From Flavobacterium hercynium (GTDB lineage Bacteria > Bacteroidota > Bacteroidia > Flavobacteriales > Flavobacteriaceae): a DNA stretch of 64,000 bases. The position numbers were made by a program, and so were the translations under genes. The notes under the pieces are model-generated. The model had not been told where the DNA came from. It worked only from the letters and a program-made list of their open reading frames with translations, and did not search any database. Location of the stretch: NCBI RefSeq assembly GCF_002217285.1, contig NZ_MUGW01000017.1, positions 112,606-176,605 on the forward strand, in the 5' to 3' direction. Shown here piece by piece: positions 49,529-58,262 of the stretch (positions are counted from its first letter, which is position 1; each line of letters begins with the position of its first letter).

Positions 49529-50083
49529 TTATTTTTTAATTCTTTCCTCGTTCTGTTTTACAAATGCATCCCAGCCACTATAACTTTTCCCGGCAACGAT
49601 TTTTCCGGAATTAAAGAAATGACAAACTGCTGCTGCCAAACCATCTGTTGAATCGAGATTTTTAGGTAATTCTTTTAAGCCTAAAAGCTGTTGTAGCATT
49701 TTTGCTACTTGTTCTTTACTGGCGTTTCCATTTCCAGTAATCGCCATTTTGATCTTTTTAGGCTCATATTCTGTAATCGGAATATCTCTCGAAAGTCCGG
49801 CTGCCATTGCAACACCTTGTGCGCGTCCTAATTTTAGCATCGACTGAACGTTTTTACCAAAGAAAGGAGCTTCGATTGCGATTTCGTCCGGATGATGCGT
49901 TTCGATTAATTCTATTGTGCGTTCAAAAATGAGTTTTAGTTTTTGATAATGATTATCGTATTTTGAAAGCTGTAACTCGTTAAGCTGCAGAAATTCCATT
50001 TTTTTGTTAACGACTTTAATCAATCCGAAACCCATAATCGTGGTTCCAGGGTCAATACCTAATATGATGCGTTCTTTTGTCAA
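49529..50083 (-). CDS. ruvC: crossover junction endodeoxyribonuclease RuvC
   Basis: A 184-residue RNase H-fold nuclease that resolves Holliday junctions with RuvAB. The acidic active site is complete: Asp11 (GIDPGT), Glu71 (AIEAPFFGKN), and Asp144/Asp147 (DSTDGLAAAVCHFF). The length is normal. ruvA and ruvB are not adjacent. It is the first gene of a minus-strand set with the lipoprotein and hemW, divergent from the flippase-like gene. Confidence 0.96.
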   Translation of the reverse strand: MTKERIILGIDPGTTIMGFGLIKVVNKKMEFLQLNELQLSKYDNHYQKLKLIFERTIELIETHHPDEIAIEAPFFGKNVQSMLKLGRAQGVAMAAGLSRDIPITEYEPKKIKMAITGNGNASKEQVAKMLQQLLGLKELPKNLDSTDGLAAAVCHFFNSGKIVAGKSYSGWDAFVKQNEERIKK

Positions 50084-50182
50084 GTTTATTTTTGTTTCAG
50101 GTTTACTTCGTGTGTTGGAGTATAGTCCTTAAGCGAAGTTTCAAGTTGCTTTTTTTTGAAAAAACGAATTGTAATTTTCAAA

Positions 50183-50211
50183 TTGTCACGTATTCAAATT
50201 GATTACTTTTG
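50183..50211 (+). promoter_or_regulatory. promoter (TTG / TACTTTTG) of the flippase-like/GT2 pair
   Basis: -33 TTG at 50183-50185, an 18-nt spacer and -7 TACTTTTG at 50204-50211. The ATG at 50216 is only 5 nt past the -7 element, so the transcript may be leaderless or nearly so. Confidence 0.75.
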
Positions 50212-50215
50212 CAGC

Positions 50216-51160
50216 ATGATTTCAATTCCTCACAAAGCTAAACAATTCCTTGTTCTTCTGGTCAAACTTTTGATTGTAGGTGGCGCATTTTATTTTATTT
50301 ACAATCAGCTGGCTAATAACGATCAGCTTAATTGGCAGAAGTTTATTGTTTTATTTCGTAAAAATCAATCGGTTTTAGGAATTGGATTTATTTTATTGCT
50401 GAGTGTTTTGAATCGTTATTTTGAGATTTTAAAATGGCAGAATCTAGCCAGTTTACTTCGTGAGATTTCTTTAGGAGAAGCTACAAAACAGGTTTTAGCC
50501 GCTTTAACGGCTGGTATTTTTACACCAAATGGAGTAGGAGAGTATGCCGGAAAAGCACTTTATTATCCTAAATCAGAGGCTAAACAAGTCGTTTTTTTGA
50601 ATTTGATCTGCAACGGAATTCAAATGATCTTAACGGTAGTTTTTGGAATTATTGGTTTGTTGTATTTTAATGCGGCATTTCATGTAATTTCTACCAGAAC
50701 GGTTCTGATATTAATTGGAGGTTTAGTAGCGTTTTTGGGTGTTTTATTTTCTTTGAAGAAGATAACAATCAAAGGGTATTCGATCGAAAAATTATTGTTT
50801 AAAATTAATGAAATTCCGAAAGCAACACATCGCAAAAATATACTCTTAGGGATTTTACGCTACACCGTTTTTTCACACCAATATTATTTTTTGTTTTTGG
50901 CTTTTGATGTCGATTTACCTTATGTTACGCTTATCACAACAATTGCTGTGGTATACTTTTTAGCCTCATCATTACCCACTTTTCAGTTTTTAGACTTCGC
51001 AGTTAAGGGAAGTGTAGCTATTTATTTCTTCGGAATGTTGGGCGTAAACGAATGGATTGTTGTTTTTATAAGTACACTAATGTGGTTTCTTAATGTGGTG
51101 TTGCCTGTAGTAATTGGTGCTTATTATGTGCTGAATTTCAAAACAAAACAAGTAGAATGA
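50216..51160 (+). CDS. LPG synthase TM-domain/flippase-like membrane protein
   Basis: About 314 residues with about eight transmembrane segments, of the lysylphosphatidylglycerol-synthase transmembrane-region family (UPF0104). Visible marks: RKNQSVLGIGFILLLSVLNRYFEILKWQNLASLL, then AALTAGIFTPNGVGEYAGKALYYPK, where the P-N-G-x-G-E turn is typical. The frame is open to 50156, but the promoter lies inside that extension, so the Met at 50216 is preferred. It overlaps the GT2 gene by 4 nt; the pair may transfer or modify a lipid-linked sugar. Confidence 0.88.
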   Translation: MISIPHKAKQFLVLLVKLLIVGGAFYFIYNQLANNDQLNWQKFIVLFRKNQSVLGIGFILLLSVLNRYFEILKWQNLASLLREISLGEATKQVLAALTAGIFTPNGVGEYAGKALYYPKSEAKQVVFLNLICNGIQMILTVVFGIIGLLYFNAAFHVISTRTVLILIGGLVAFLGVLFSLKKITIKGYSIEKLLFKINEIPKATHRKNILLGILRYTVFSHQYYFLFLAFDVDLPYVTLITTIAVVYFLASSLPTFQFLDFAVKGSVAIYFFGMLGVNEWIVVFISTLMWFLNVVLPVVIGAYYVLNFKTKQVE

Positions 51161-52260
51161 GTTTGGTTCTCTATGTCATATTAGCCTTTTATCTAATTAA
51201 TATTGCATTGCTTATTTATGGCTTTTTTAGAATAAAGAACTTTTATACAACAGATTTAACGCCTCAAACTAATTTTACGATTATCGTTCCATTTCGGAAT
51301 GAAGCTGATAATCTGCCGAATCTTTTACTTAGTTTTTCGGCACTTCATTATCCCAATGCTTTATTTGAAGTAATTCTTGTAGATGATAGTTCTACAGAGA
51401 AAATTTCTTTTTCGGGTTTCAAGTTTAAGGTTTCGGTTATTGATTCTGTTCGTATTTCTAATTCGCCTAAAAAAGACGCGATTACAACCGCAATGCAACA
51501 CGTAAAAACGGATTGGGTTATTACTACCGATGCCGATTGTATGGTGCCCAAAAACTGGCTTAAAACTTTTGATCAATATATTCAGCAAAATAAGGTTGCT
51601 ATGTTGGCAGGAGCTGTTACTTATAATGGTAATTCTTCTTTTCTGGATTCTTTTCAACAATTGGATCTAACGAGTTTACAGGGAGCTACAATTGGTAGTT
51701 TTGGATTAGGTAAAGCCTTTATGTGCAATGGCGCTAATTTGGCTTATACCAAAGAATTATTCGATCAGCTAAACGGATTTGAAGGAAATGATAAAATTGC
51801 CAGCGGAGATGACGTTTTCTTATTGCAAAAAGCAGTTGATTTAGTTCCCGATCAAGTACATTACTTAAAAGCTAAAGAAGCAGTTGTAGCGACAAAACCA
51901 ACAAAAGATTGGAGATCATTATTTCATCAGCGCGTGCGATGGGCAGCCAAGACAGGTTCTTACCAAAGTCTTTACGGCAAATATCTTGGCGTAACTGTTT
52001 TTTTGGGCAATCTTAATTTTGTAATAGGATTTTTGCTTTCTGTATTCGGGATAATAGAACTGCAAAATTTTGTCGTGTTCGCTTTACTGAAATTCTTTTT
52101 TGACTTTGTACTTTTAAATTATACAAATGATTTTTTGACTAATAACAGAATAAAAAGCTTGGTCTTGAGTAGCTTGTGGTATCCTTTTTTTAGTACTTCG
52201 GTTGCTTTGTACAGCTTATTTGGTTCGTATGAATGGAAAAACAGGCGTTTTGTTAAATAA
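51157..52260 (+). CDS. family 2 glycosyltransferase with membrane anchors
   Basis: A 367-residue GT2 enzyme. One N-terminal helix (about 5-23), then the GT-A domain: FTIIVPFRNEADNLPNLL (about 42-59), VILVDDSS (about 73-80), TDADC (about 124-128, the metal-binding DxD equivalent), SGDDVFL (about 209-215) and the Q-x-x-R-W-like QRVRWAAK (about 250-257). Two to three C-terminal helices follow. Catalysis is on the cytoplasmic side of the inner membrane. Translationally coupled to the upstream flippase-like gene. Confidence 0.92.
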   Translation: MSLVLYVILAFYLINIALLIYGFFRIKNFYTTDLTPQTNFTIIVPFRNEADNLPNLLLSFSALHYPNALFEVILVDDSSTEKISFSGFKFKVSVIDSVRISNSPKKDAITTAMQHVKTDWVITTDADCMVPKNWLKTFDQYIQQNKVAMLAGAVTYNGNSSFLDSFQQLDLTSLQGATIGSFGLGKAFMCNGANLAYTKELFDQLNGFEGNDKIASGDDVFLLQKAVDLVPDQVHYLKAKEAVVATKPTKDWRSLFHQRVRWAAKTGSYQSLYGKYLGVTVFLGNLNFVIGFLLSVFGIIELQNFVVFALLKFFFDFVLLNYTNDFLTNNRIKSLVLSSLWYPFFSTSVALYSLFGSYEWKNRRFVK

Positions 52261-52286
52261 GCAAAACGAAGTCAGGAAATTCAATA

Positions 52287-52817
52287 TTATTTTTTGCTTC
52301 TCTCTTTAACAATGATTGGTAAGAGAAATTGAGTTCTAACCGGAATTCCGCGTTTGATAGCCGGATTTACTTTTGGAAAATCAACTAAACGAGCATGTAA
52401 AATGCTGTCTACTTTAGTTTTATCATAACCTACAGAATCTTCAGGAAATAAAGGTTCAAATAACAGTACGGCATTTGGAAAAACAGTTACTTTAAGGTTA
52501 ATTGTATCCAATTTAGGATATAACATCGAAAGCGTATCAACACTTAATTTATCTTCGATAACTTTTGTCATCACTTCGAAAAAACATTGCTGACGCTGTT
52601 TTTTATCGCTAATTTTTTCGCAATTTTCAACAGATGGAAATTCATCAACTTCTTTCCAGTTAATCGCTTTTAATTCTTTTTGGAGTAACTCTTTTTCAGA
52701 AGGAATTTGCTTCTCAAAATATTGACAAGAATTTAAAAATAGGAAAACTGAAAAAAGAAAAAAATGCTTCAAGAGTATGGTTTTGAATGAGTGATTAAAT
52801 AAAGTATAAAAGTACAA
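52287..52817 (-). CDS. putative lipoprotein with TonB C-terminal-like region
   Basis: A 176-residue protein. A long basic-hydrophobic N-terminus ends in the lipobox FLFLNSC (Cys31). Downstream: LKAINWKEVDEFPSVENCEKISDKKQRQQCFFEVMTKVI, which is a conserved flavobacterial pattern with two Cys, then KLDTINLKVTVFPNAVLLFE and a C-terminal ARLVDFPKVNPAIKRGIPVRTQFLLPIIV of TonB_C type. Periplasmic, membrane-attached. Function unknown; it may be a protein-protein domain like those of the BlaI operon. Confidence 0.75.
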   Translation of the reverse strand: MYFYTLFNHSFKTILLKHFFLFSVFLFLNSCQYFEKQIPSEKELLQKELKAINWKEVDEFPSVENCEKISDKKQRQQCFFEVMTKVIEDKLSVDTLSMLYPKLDTINLKVTVFPNAVLLFEPLFPEDSVGYDKTKVDSILHARLVDFPKVNPAIKRGIPVRTQFLLPIIVKERSKK

Positions 52818-53016
52818 TTATTTTATTTGAGATTGTTTCTATTAGCGATATTCTTCACGGTTTTTTAAAGTTAGAAACTAATACTTTTTCTTAGTACTTT
52901 TATATACCTTATCCTGAATCAAATTGTAAAATACATGAGCTGCTAATTCTTTGAATATTGAGGCTTATGGTTTTGATTAACAGGTTTGTAATGTTTTAAT
53001 TGAAGAAAACGGTTGT

Positions 53017-53517
53017 ATGGATTTATTATTGTTGATACTGGGCTTTATTTGTGTTATTGTGGGGATATTCGGGAGTTTTCTACCTGTTTTACCTGGTCTG
53101 TCGGCTTGTTGGGTTGGCTTATTGTTGCTGTATTTAACGAAAGCGGTAGAAAACAATTATTGGGTTTTGGGAATCACTCTTGTAATTACGATTGTTATAA
53201 CCGTGTTGGATTATATAATTCCGTCTAAAGGAACTAAAAAATTTGGAGGCAGTTCGTATGGCGTTTGGGGAACTAATATTGGTTTGATAGTTGGAATTTT
53301 TGCTCCAATTCCGTTTGGTGTTATTATCGGTCCTTTTGTTGGAGCTTTAATAGGAGAATTAATTTATGATTCAAAAAATCATAGTCGTGCAATAAAAGCG
53401 GCCACAGGTTCGTTACTCGGATTTTTGGCTTCAAGCTTCATAAATTTCATGTTTTGTATTATTTTTCTTGGGATATTCGTTACTATTGTCTGGCAGAACA
53501 AAAGTATGCTATTCTAA
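53017..53517 (+). CDS. DUF456-family membrane protein
   Basis: A 166-residue protein with about four or five hydrophobic segments; IFGSFLPVLPGLSACWVGLLLLYLTKAVENNYW and IGPFVGALIGELIYDSKNHSRAIKAATGSLLGFL are typical of DUF456. The glycine-rich G-x-x-x-G repeats suggest tight helix packing. Inner membrane; role unknown. Confidence 0.9.
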   Translation: MDLLLLILGFICVIVGIFGSFLPVLPGLSACWVGLLLLYLTKAVENNYWVLGITLVITIVITVLDYIIPSKGTKKFGGSSYGVWGTNIGLIVGIFAPIPFGVIIGPFVGALIGELIYDSKNHSRAIKAATGSLLGFLASSFINFMFCIIFLGIFVTIVWQNKSMLF

Positions 53518-53789
53518 ATGTTAAATTATCCTTTAAGCATTTTCTTATTTTTTCATTTTTTATTAAAATTTTTTATTTTTTTTTAACTTTATTTTTTAGT
53601 ATATGAAGTACTGTGTTTATTGATATTTTTGAATTTTACGGTTAAACAAGTGTTAAATATAACATTTTGTTTATAATATCTTTTTTGGAAGTGTTGATAT
53701 ATTTTATATTTTTATCCGGATAAACGTTGAAAAAGCCCACTTCATCGGTTATTTTGAATTGATTTAAATAATTCTAAATATTTTATGTT
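53518..53789. other. AT-rich gap before the DUF937 gene
   Basis: 272 nt, extremely AT-rich (long T runs at about 53560-53590). No clear promoter pair, repeat or small gene. Confidence 0.4.
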
Positions 53790-54389
53790 ATGACTCCAAA
53801 CCTACAAATCGAATTGAGACGTTTTATTTCTTCTAATGTTGTCTCTAAGTTAAACAAATTTTATTTTGAAAATGATGCTCTTTTAATAAAGGGAATTGAT
53901 GTTTCGATAGGAACCGTTTTAATGGGTTTGTACAATAGGGCAGAGGAGTCGGAGTTTTATACTAACATAATTTCTTTCGTTCAGACTGATTCTACATTTT
54001 ATCAGGAAGTCGATTTTACTGCAGGCAGAATTTTATCAGTAGATGATTGTTATCGTATAGAAGGAAACGATATTCTAAAAGAAATTTTCAGCAACAAAAA
54101 AGGAAGAATTTCAGAAATGATTTCTAATGAAGTTGGAATTAAAAGTGAAACAGCCAGAGAAATCCTTAACTTTTCTGCATTATTAGTGATCTCTTATCTT
54201 AAAAACAACAGTCAATTATTAGATAGTTTGAAGTTGTTGTTAGAAGAACAAAAAAGAGACATTCTGAACAGCATTCCTCCCGGAATCAAAATCATCCTTG
54301 GGTTTAATTGTCATGAAGTGGTTGAAGATAAAAACCAGGCTAATTTAGGAAGATCGATCTTCACGCTTTTTGGACACAATTTTTTTTAA
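53790..54389 (+). CDS. DUF937-like protein
   Basis: A 199-residue, mostly helical cytoplasmic protein. IKGIDVSIGTVLMGLYNRAEESEFYTNIISFV and LKEIFSNKKGRISEMISNEVGIKSETAREILNFSALLVISYLKNNS match the DUF937/YidB-type pattern of paired helices with a central Gly-x-x-x-Gly-like turn. No catalytic motif. It is followed by a convergent terminator-like hairpin (about 54422-54455). Function unknown. Confidence 0.72.
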   Translation: MTPNLQIELRRFISSNVVSKLNKFYFENDALLIKGIDVSIGTVLMGLYNRAEESEFYTNIISFVQTDSTFYQEVDFTAGRILSVDDCYRIEGNDILKEIFSNKKGRISEMISNEVGIKSETAREILNFSALLVISYLKNNSQLLDSLKLLLEEQKRDILNSIPPGIKIILGFNCHEVVEDKNQANLGRSIFTLFGHNFF

Positions 54390-54421
54390 CCTTTTTCAAA
54401 AGAAAAACAGCTGAATAAAAA

Positions 54422-54455
54422 AAATCCCATTTTACAAAAGTAAAACAGGATTTAT
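54422..54455. terminator. convergent hairpin between the DUF937 and rluB-type genes
   Basis: aatcccattttac pairs with gtaaaacaggatt around an AAAA loop, with one mismatch and A/T flanks. Confidence 0.7.
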
Positions 54456-54475
54456 AGCAGTTAATTTGTAGCGTT

Positions 54476-55384
54476 TTATACGTTTTTCAAATTAATGATT
54501 TCTTGTTCTGTAAGAAAACGCCAGTTACCTCTTGGTAAATTCTTTTTGGTTAAACCAGCAAAAGAAACACGGTCAATACGTAAAACATCATAGTCAAAGC
54601 TTTCGAAAATAGCACGAACTACTTTTACATTAGACGAACGTAATTTAAGGCCAACTTCACTTTTCGGTTCATTGTCGATGTAGCTTACTTCTTCTACAAA
54701 AACACGGTGTCCGTCAAGAACTAAACCTTTGCTTATTTTTTCTAAATCCTCAAATTTTAGATTTTTATCTAAAGAAACCTGATAGATTTTTGATGATTTT
54801 TGACTCGGTAAAGTAAATTTACGAATCATATCTGTATCATTTGTGAATAATAACAAACCTGTAGTGTTCTTGTCCATTCTTCCAATTGGAGCAATTTTAG
54901 ATGTAGTAGAGCCACGAACAAGTTCAAGAACGTTACGGTATTCCTGACCTTCGTCAAGAGCTGTTGTAAAGTTTTTAGGCTTATTTAATAAAATGTATTC
55001 TTTCTTTTCAGGAGTCAAAACAACACCGTCAAAGTTAATAACATCATTCAATTTTACTAAATATCCCATTTCAGTTACCGGAACGCCATTTACTTTTACG
55101 TTTCCAGACTGAATGTATATATCGGCATCACGACGCGAGCACACCCCTGAATTGGAGATGTATTTGTTCAGACGAATTTCGTCTGCAGCTTTTTGTCTTT
55201 TTGGAGCCTGATTCTGTTTTTTAATTATTTGCGCCTTTTCTTCTTCAGCGGCTTTAACAGCTGGCTTCACTTTTTTAGGCCCTTGAGCACGCTTTTGCAT
55301 GGCAGGTTTTGGCTTGTTAGAGTTTGGTCTAGAGCTATTTGGTCGTGAACCGCCTCTTTTATTATTGCCTTCCTTATTGTTCAT
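54476..55384 (-). CDS. RluB/RsuA-family pseudouridine synthase
   Basis: A 302-residue protein. A basic, Asn/Ser/Lys-rich N-terminal tail (1-68) precedes an S4 RNA-binding domain (about 70-110, IRLNKYISNSGVCSRRDADIYIQSG) and the synthase domain: ILLNKPKNFTTALD (131-144) and the catalytic PIGRMDKNTTGLLLFTND with Asp171. It isomerises uridine in 16S or 23S rRNA; the RluB-like group (23S U2605) is most likely, but RsuA cannot be excluded by eye. The tail of this length is common in Bacteroidota homologues. Confidence 0.92.
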   Translation of the reverse strand: MNNKEGNNKRGGSRPNSSRPNSNKPKPAMQKRAQGPKKVKPAVKAAEEEKAQIIKKQNQAPKRQKAADEIRLNKYISNSGVCSRRDADIYIQSGNVKVNGVPVTEMGYLVKLNDVINFDGVVLTPEKKEYILLNKPKNFTTALDEGQEYRNVLELVRGSTTSKIAPIGRMDKNTTGLLLFTNDTDMIRKFTLPSQKSSKIYQVSLDKNLKFEDLEKISKGLVLDGHRVFVEEVSYIDNEPKSEVGLKLRSSNVKVVRAIFESFDYDVLRIDRVSFAGLTKKNLPRGNWRFLTEQEIINLKNV

Positions 55385-55535
55385 AAATTCTGTAATTTGT
55401 GCAAAGATAGTTTATTCTTGCTAAATAATCTTAAGTTGATTGTTCTTAGATTAATAGCTATGATTTTTTTGATTTTAGAAACTGAATTTCAACTGTTTTT
55501 TACATCTATTTCAGTTAACTATTTGAGAATGACAG

Positions 55536-56492
55536 CTAAGCTTTTAAAAGTAAATTCTTTCCGTGCCATAGTACACTCGGATTAATCAATACAATGCAAA
55601 AGACTCCGGAAACAATAAGAAACTTCAATACATTATGAAGACGTAAATAATGTTCTTTTGAGTCCGATTTCCAGAGGTAAATCAATGAAAAGATTAATAC
55701 CATCAAACAAACGTAAAAATAGATATCCATGTAGCCTACGTCGTAAATATTTATTAAAATATATACCGGAAGTATTGTTAGAATTGTTAGTCCGGTTATG
55801 ATTCGTTTAGAAATGGTTTCATTGTAAAGTATAGGAATGGTTTGATAGTCGTTTGCCAAATCTCCTTTTAGATTTTCTAAGTCTTTAATCATTTCGCGAA
55901 TGAGTAATAATAGAAACAAAAACATAGCGTGTGCTGATATAACAGCAAAATGACTTGTATGGTTTTCCAGTTCTTCAAATAAAATTTTATTGTAAAAATA
56001 AAGCAGGATAGCAAAAAAAGGAACAACCGCGAGTAGAGCAGAAGTTAAGTTCCCCACGATAACATACTTTTTTATTTTGTGAGAGTAAAACCAAATAAGG
56101 AAAATATAACAGGAGAAAAATAAAAAAGCGCGCCATGAAACTATCAATGCTAATAAAACAGCTAAAAAATTAAGGCTAAAGTATACAGATAGTTTTGTTT
56201 TCTGGCTCACCAATCTGTCCAGCATAGATTTTGTCGGTCTGTTGATTAAATCTTTCTGACTATCATAAAAGTTGTTGATGATATAACCGGAAGCAATGGT
56301 TATGGCAGAAGCAAACACAATTAAAAACAATTTAAAATCCAATAAAATATCCAAAGCTCTTTTATCCGGAGCAAGTATAAAAATGGCAGATAAGTATTGT
56401 GCCAAAATAATGATCGGGATGTTATAGCCTCTCACCACAGAGAACAAACTAACAATTTTCATTACTAAAAGTTTGTGCTGTCTGCTTAACAT
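55536..56492 (-). CDS. UbiA-family prenyltransferase
   Basis: A 318-residue membrane enzyme with about eight helices. The first Asp-rich motif is in YIINNFYDSQKDLINRP (70-86), with Asn74, Asp77 and Asp81 placed to bind prenyl-diphosphate Mg2+. A second acidic region is at LIREMIKDLENLKGDLANDYQTIP (about 196-220). Related Bacteroidota proteins are annotated as geranylgeranylglycerol-phosphate geranylgeranyltransferase, but the acceptor is not proven. It lies near mevalonate genes on the same strand, which fits isoprenoid use. A Met at residue 11 is an alternative start. Confidence 0.88.
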   Translation of the reverse strand: MLSRQHKLLVMKIVSLFSVVRGYNIPIIILAQYLSAIFILAPDKRALDILLDFKLFLIVFASAITIASGYIINNFYDSQKDLINRPTKSMLDRLVSQKTKLSVYFSLNFLAVLLALIVSWRAFLFFSCYIFLIWFYSHKIKKYVIVGNLTSALLAVVPFFAILLYFYNKILFEELENHTSHFAVISAHAMFLFLLLLIREMIKDLENLKGDLANDYQTIPILYNETISKRIITGLTILTILPVYILINIYDVGYMDIYFYVCLMVLIFSLIYLWKSDSKEHYLRLHNVLKFLIVSGVFCIVLINPSVLWHGKNLLLKA

Positions 56493-56768
56493 TTTTTGAT
56501 TTGGGTTTTTAAATGAGAGCGTAATTTAAGATTTTTAAATTGAGAATCAGAACTCTTAAAGTTTATTTTATGATTTTTTATTGAGTAGCTAGTCTAATTT
56601 TCTGACACAAATAAAGCTTCTACAGTTATGACTTTAGCTTCTTTACTACAAAAATATTAGGTTTATTTCATCAGCTTTTTTTTGCTTCTGTTTTATAAAA
56701 ATGCAAAAAAACGCAGTCTGTACTACTTAATATAGATCAGAAAAGATTTGTGATAAATTTTTAGAACC
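56493..56768. other. gap between the mevalonate kinase and UbiA genes
   Basis: 276 nt, AT-rich, no gene, no clear promoter pair. It separates the UbiA gene from the tightly packed mevalonate cluster. Confidence 0.35.
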
Positions 56769-57707
56769 TTAAAATTGATAAACGACCTCTAATTTGTAGT
56801 CTTTCAAAGATGCTTTAGCACGCTCTAAATCTTCTGTAAAGCCTAGGATATAGCCTCCGCCTCCAGAACCACAAAGTTTAAGATAGTAGTCATTAGTGTC
56901 AATTCCGTTTTGCCAGATTCCATGAAATTGTTCCGGAATCATTGGTTTGAAATTGTTTAAAACAACTTTTGAAAGTTTCTTGGTGTTAGTAAACAATGAT
57001 TTCATGTCACCACGTAAAAAGTTTTCTACGCAGGCATCAGTATGTTTTACAAATTGGTTTTTAAGCATAGCACGGAAACCTTTGTCTTTTAGGTTTTCCA
57101 TAAAAATATTCACCATCGGAGCCGTTTCGCCTACAATTCCAGAGTCTAATAAAAAAACAGCACCTTTTCCGTCAAAACTTTGAGTAGGGATACCGGTTGC
57201 TTCAATATTATCTTTTGAATTAATTAAAATCGGAATGCTTAAATAGCTGTTTAAAGGATCTAAACCAGAACTTTTTCCGTGAAAAAAACTCTCCATTTGA
57301 GCAAAAATATTCTTTAATTGTAACAGTTTCTCGCGAGTTAAATTCTCTAAAACTGTTATTTTATCTGTTGCATATTTGTCATAAATAGCTGCTACAAGAG
57401 CACCGCTGCTTCCAACACCGTAACCTTGCGGAATACTAGAATCAAAATACATTCCAGTTTCAACATCATTTTTTAAACTTAACAAATCAAAAGTAACCAA
57501 TTCAGGTTGTTCTGTTTGTAAAGCTTCAAGATAAGTGCTGTAACGTCTTAGACTTGAATTTGATGCTATTGCTTCTGTCGAAGGATCTTCAATTTTCTTC
57601 AAAGCACCATTATAAAAATTATAAGGGATAGAAAGTCCTTTAGAGTCACGAATAATTCCGTATTCTCCAAAAAGTAATATTTTTGAGTAAAATAATGGTC
57701 CTTTCAT
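56769..57707 (-). CDS. mevalonate kinase (GHMP family)
   Basis: A 312-residue cytoplasmic kinase that phosphorylates mevalonate with ATP. N-terminal YSKILLFGEYGII (7-19), the GHMP ATP-binding loop PQGYGVGSSGALVAAI (93-108), a central SGLDPLNSYL region, and the C-terminal KLCGSGGGGYILGF motif place it in the GHMP superfamily; similarity to mevalonate kinase rather than homoserine kinase is judged from the first motif and from the context. It starts 2 nt after the toxin gene, so it must be read through from it. Three genes upstream is the decarboxylase of the same pathway. Confidence 0.88.
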   Translation of the reverse strand: MKGPLFYSKILLFGEYGIIRDSKGLSIPYNFYNGALKKIEDPSTEAIASNSSLRRYSTYLEALQTEQPELVTFDLLSLKNDVETGMYFDSSIPQGYGVGSSGALVAAIYDKYATDKITVLENLTREKLLQLKNIFAQMESFFHGKSSGLDPLNSYLSIPILINSKDNIEATGIPTQSFDGKGAVFLLDSGIVGETAPMVNIFMENLKDKGFRAMLKNQFVKHTDACVENFLRGDMKSLFTNTKKLSKVVLNNFKPMIPEQFHGIWQNGIDTNDYYLKLCGSGGGGYILGFTEDLERAKASLKDYKLEVVYQF

Positions 57708-57709
57708 AT

Positions 57710-58015
57710 TTATGTTATGTCTTTCTTAATTTTATTTGGATGTTGTCTTGTGTCGAATAATGTTATTATTTCAACTCTTTTTGTATTGAATTTATAATAA
57801 ATTGTTGTTTGTTTTGACAAGACGCATTTGCGATAGTTTTTATTTAGTTCTGATTTGGGAAAAATTTCAGGCTCTATTTGTATTAGATAAATTACTTTGT
57901 CGAGATTTGATATAAATTTATCTTTTACTTTTTTGGACCATTTAATTTCCATATAATCAAATAATTCAAATAAACTTTTGTTAGCATTTTTTGAAAAAAT
58001 TATCGTTCTTTTCAT
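57710..58015 (-). CDS. RelE/ParE-family toxin
   Basis: A 101-residue small basic protein of the ParE-like fold: FSKNANKSLFELFDYMEIKWSKKVKDKFISNLDKVIYLIQ, then IFPKSELNKNYRKCVLSKQTTIYYKFNTKRVEIITLFDTRQHPNK, which is the typical R-x-C-x-L-x3-T-x-I-x-Y strand pair and end. ParE-type toxins poison gyrase; RelE-type cut mRNA on the ribosome; the sequence fits the ParE side better. The first base of its start codon is shared with the antitoxin stop. It lies between the antitoxin gene and mevalonate kinase, an unusual place. Confidence 0.9.
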   Translation of the reverse strand: MKRTIIFSKNANKSLFELFDYMEIKWSKKVKDKFISNLDKVIYLIQIEPEIFPKSELNKNYRKCVLSKQTTIYYKFNTKRVEIITLFDTRQHPNKIKKDIT

Positions 58016-58233
58016 TAACGAAATTTTTTCATCATTTCTTCATATTCAACAAATTCTCCACGTTCAATCTGTCTTTCCCCTTCTTTAATTTCTTCTTTTT
58101 GTGTCTCAGTTAAATCATCCCACCAATCTTTTTTCTTTTTCGAAAAAATTTTCCTAATAGAATTTATAATCGTCGGATCTTCAGTTTCTACCAGCTTTTT
58201 TATTAATTCAAGTTTCTCTAATTGAATGTCCAT
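58015..58233 (-). CDS. antitoxin of the ParE-type pair
   Basis: A 72-residue acidic/basic protein: MDIQLEKLELIKKLVETEDPTIINSIRKIF is a short helical dimerisation region, followed by KKKKDWWDDLTETQKEEIKEGERQIERGEFVEYEEMMKKF, a tail typical of antitoxins that wrap the toxin. The upstream Met at 58320 would overlap mvaD and is unlikely; 58233 is used. It overlaps the toxin start by one base (TAATG) and lies 29 nt after the mvaD stop. Confidence 0.88.
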   Translation of the reverse strand: MDIQLEKLELIKKLVETEDPTIINSIRKIFSKKKKDWWDDLTETQKEEIKEGERQIERGEFVEYEEMMKKFR

Positions 58234-58262
58234 AATCAAAAATTTAATTAAAGATACAAAAA

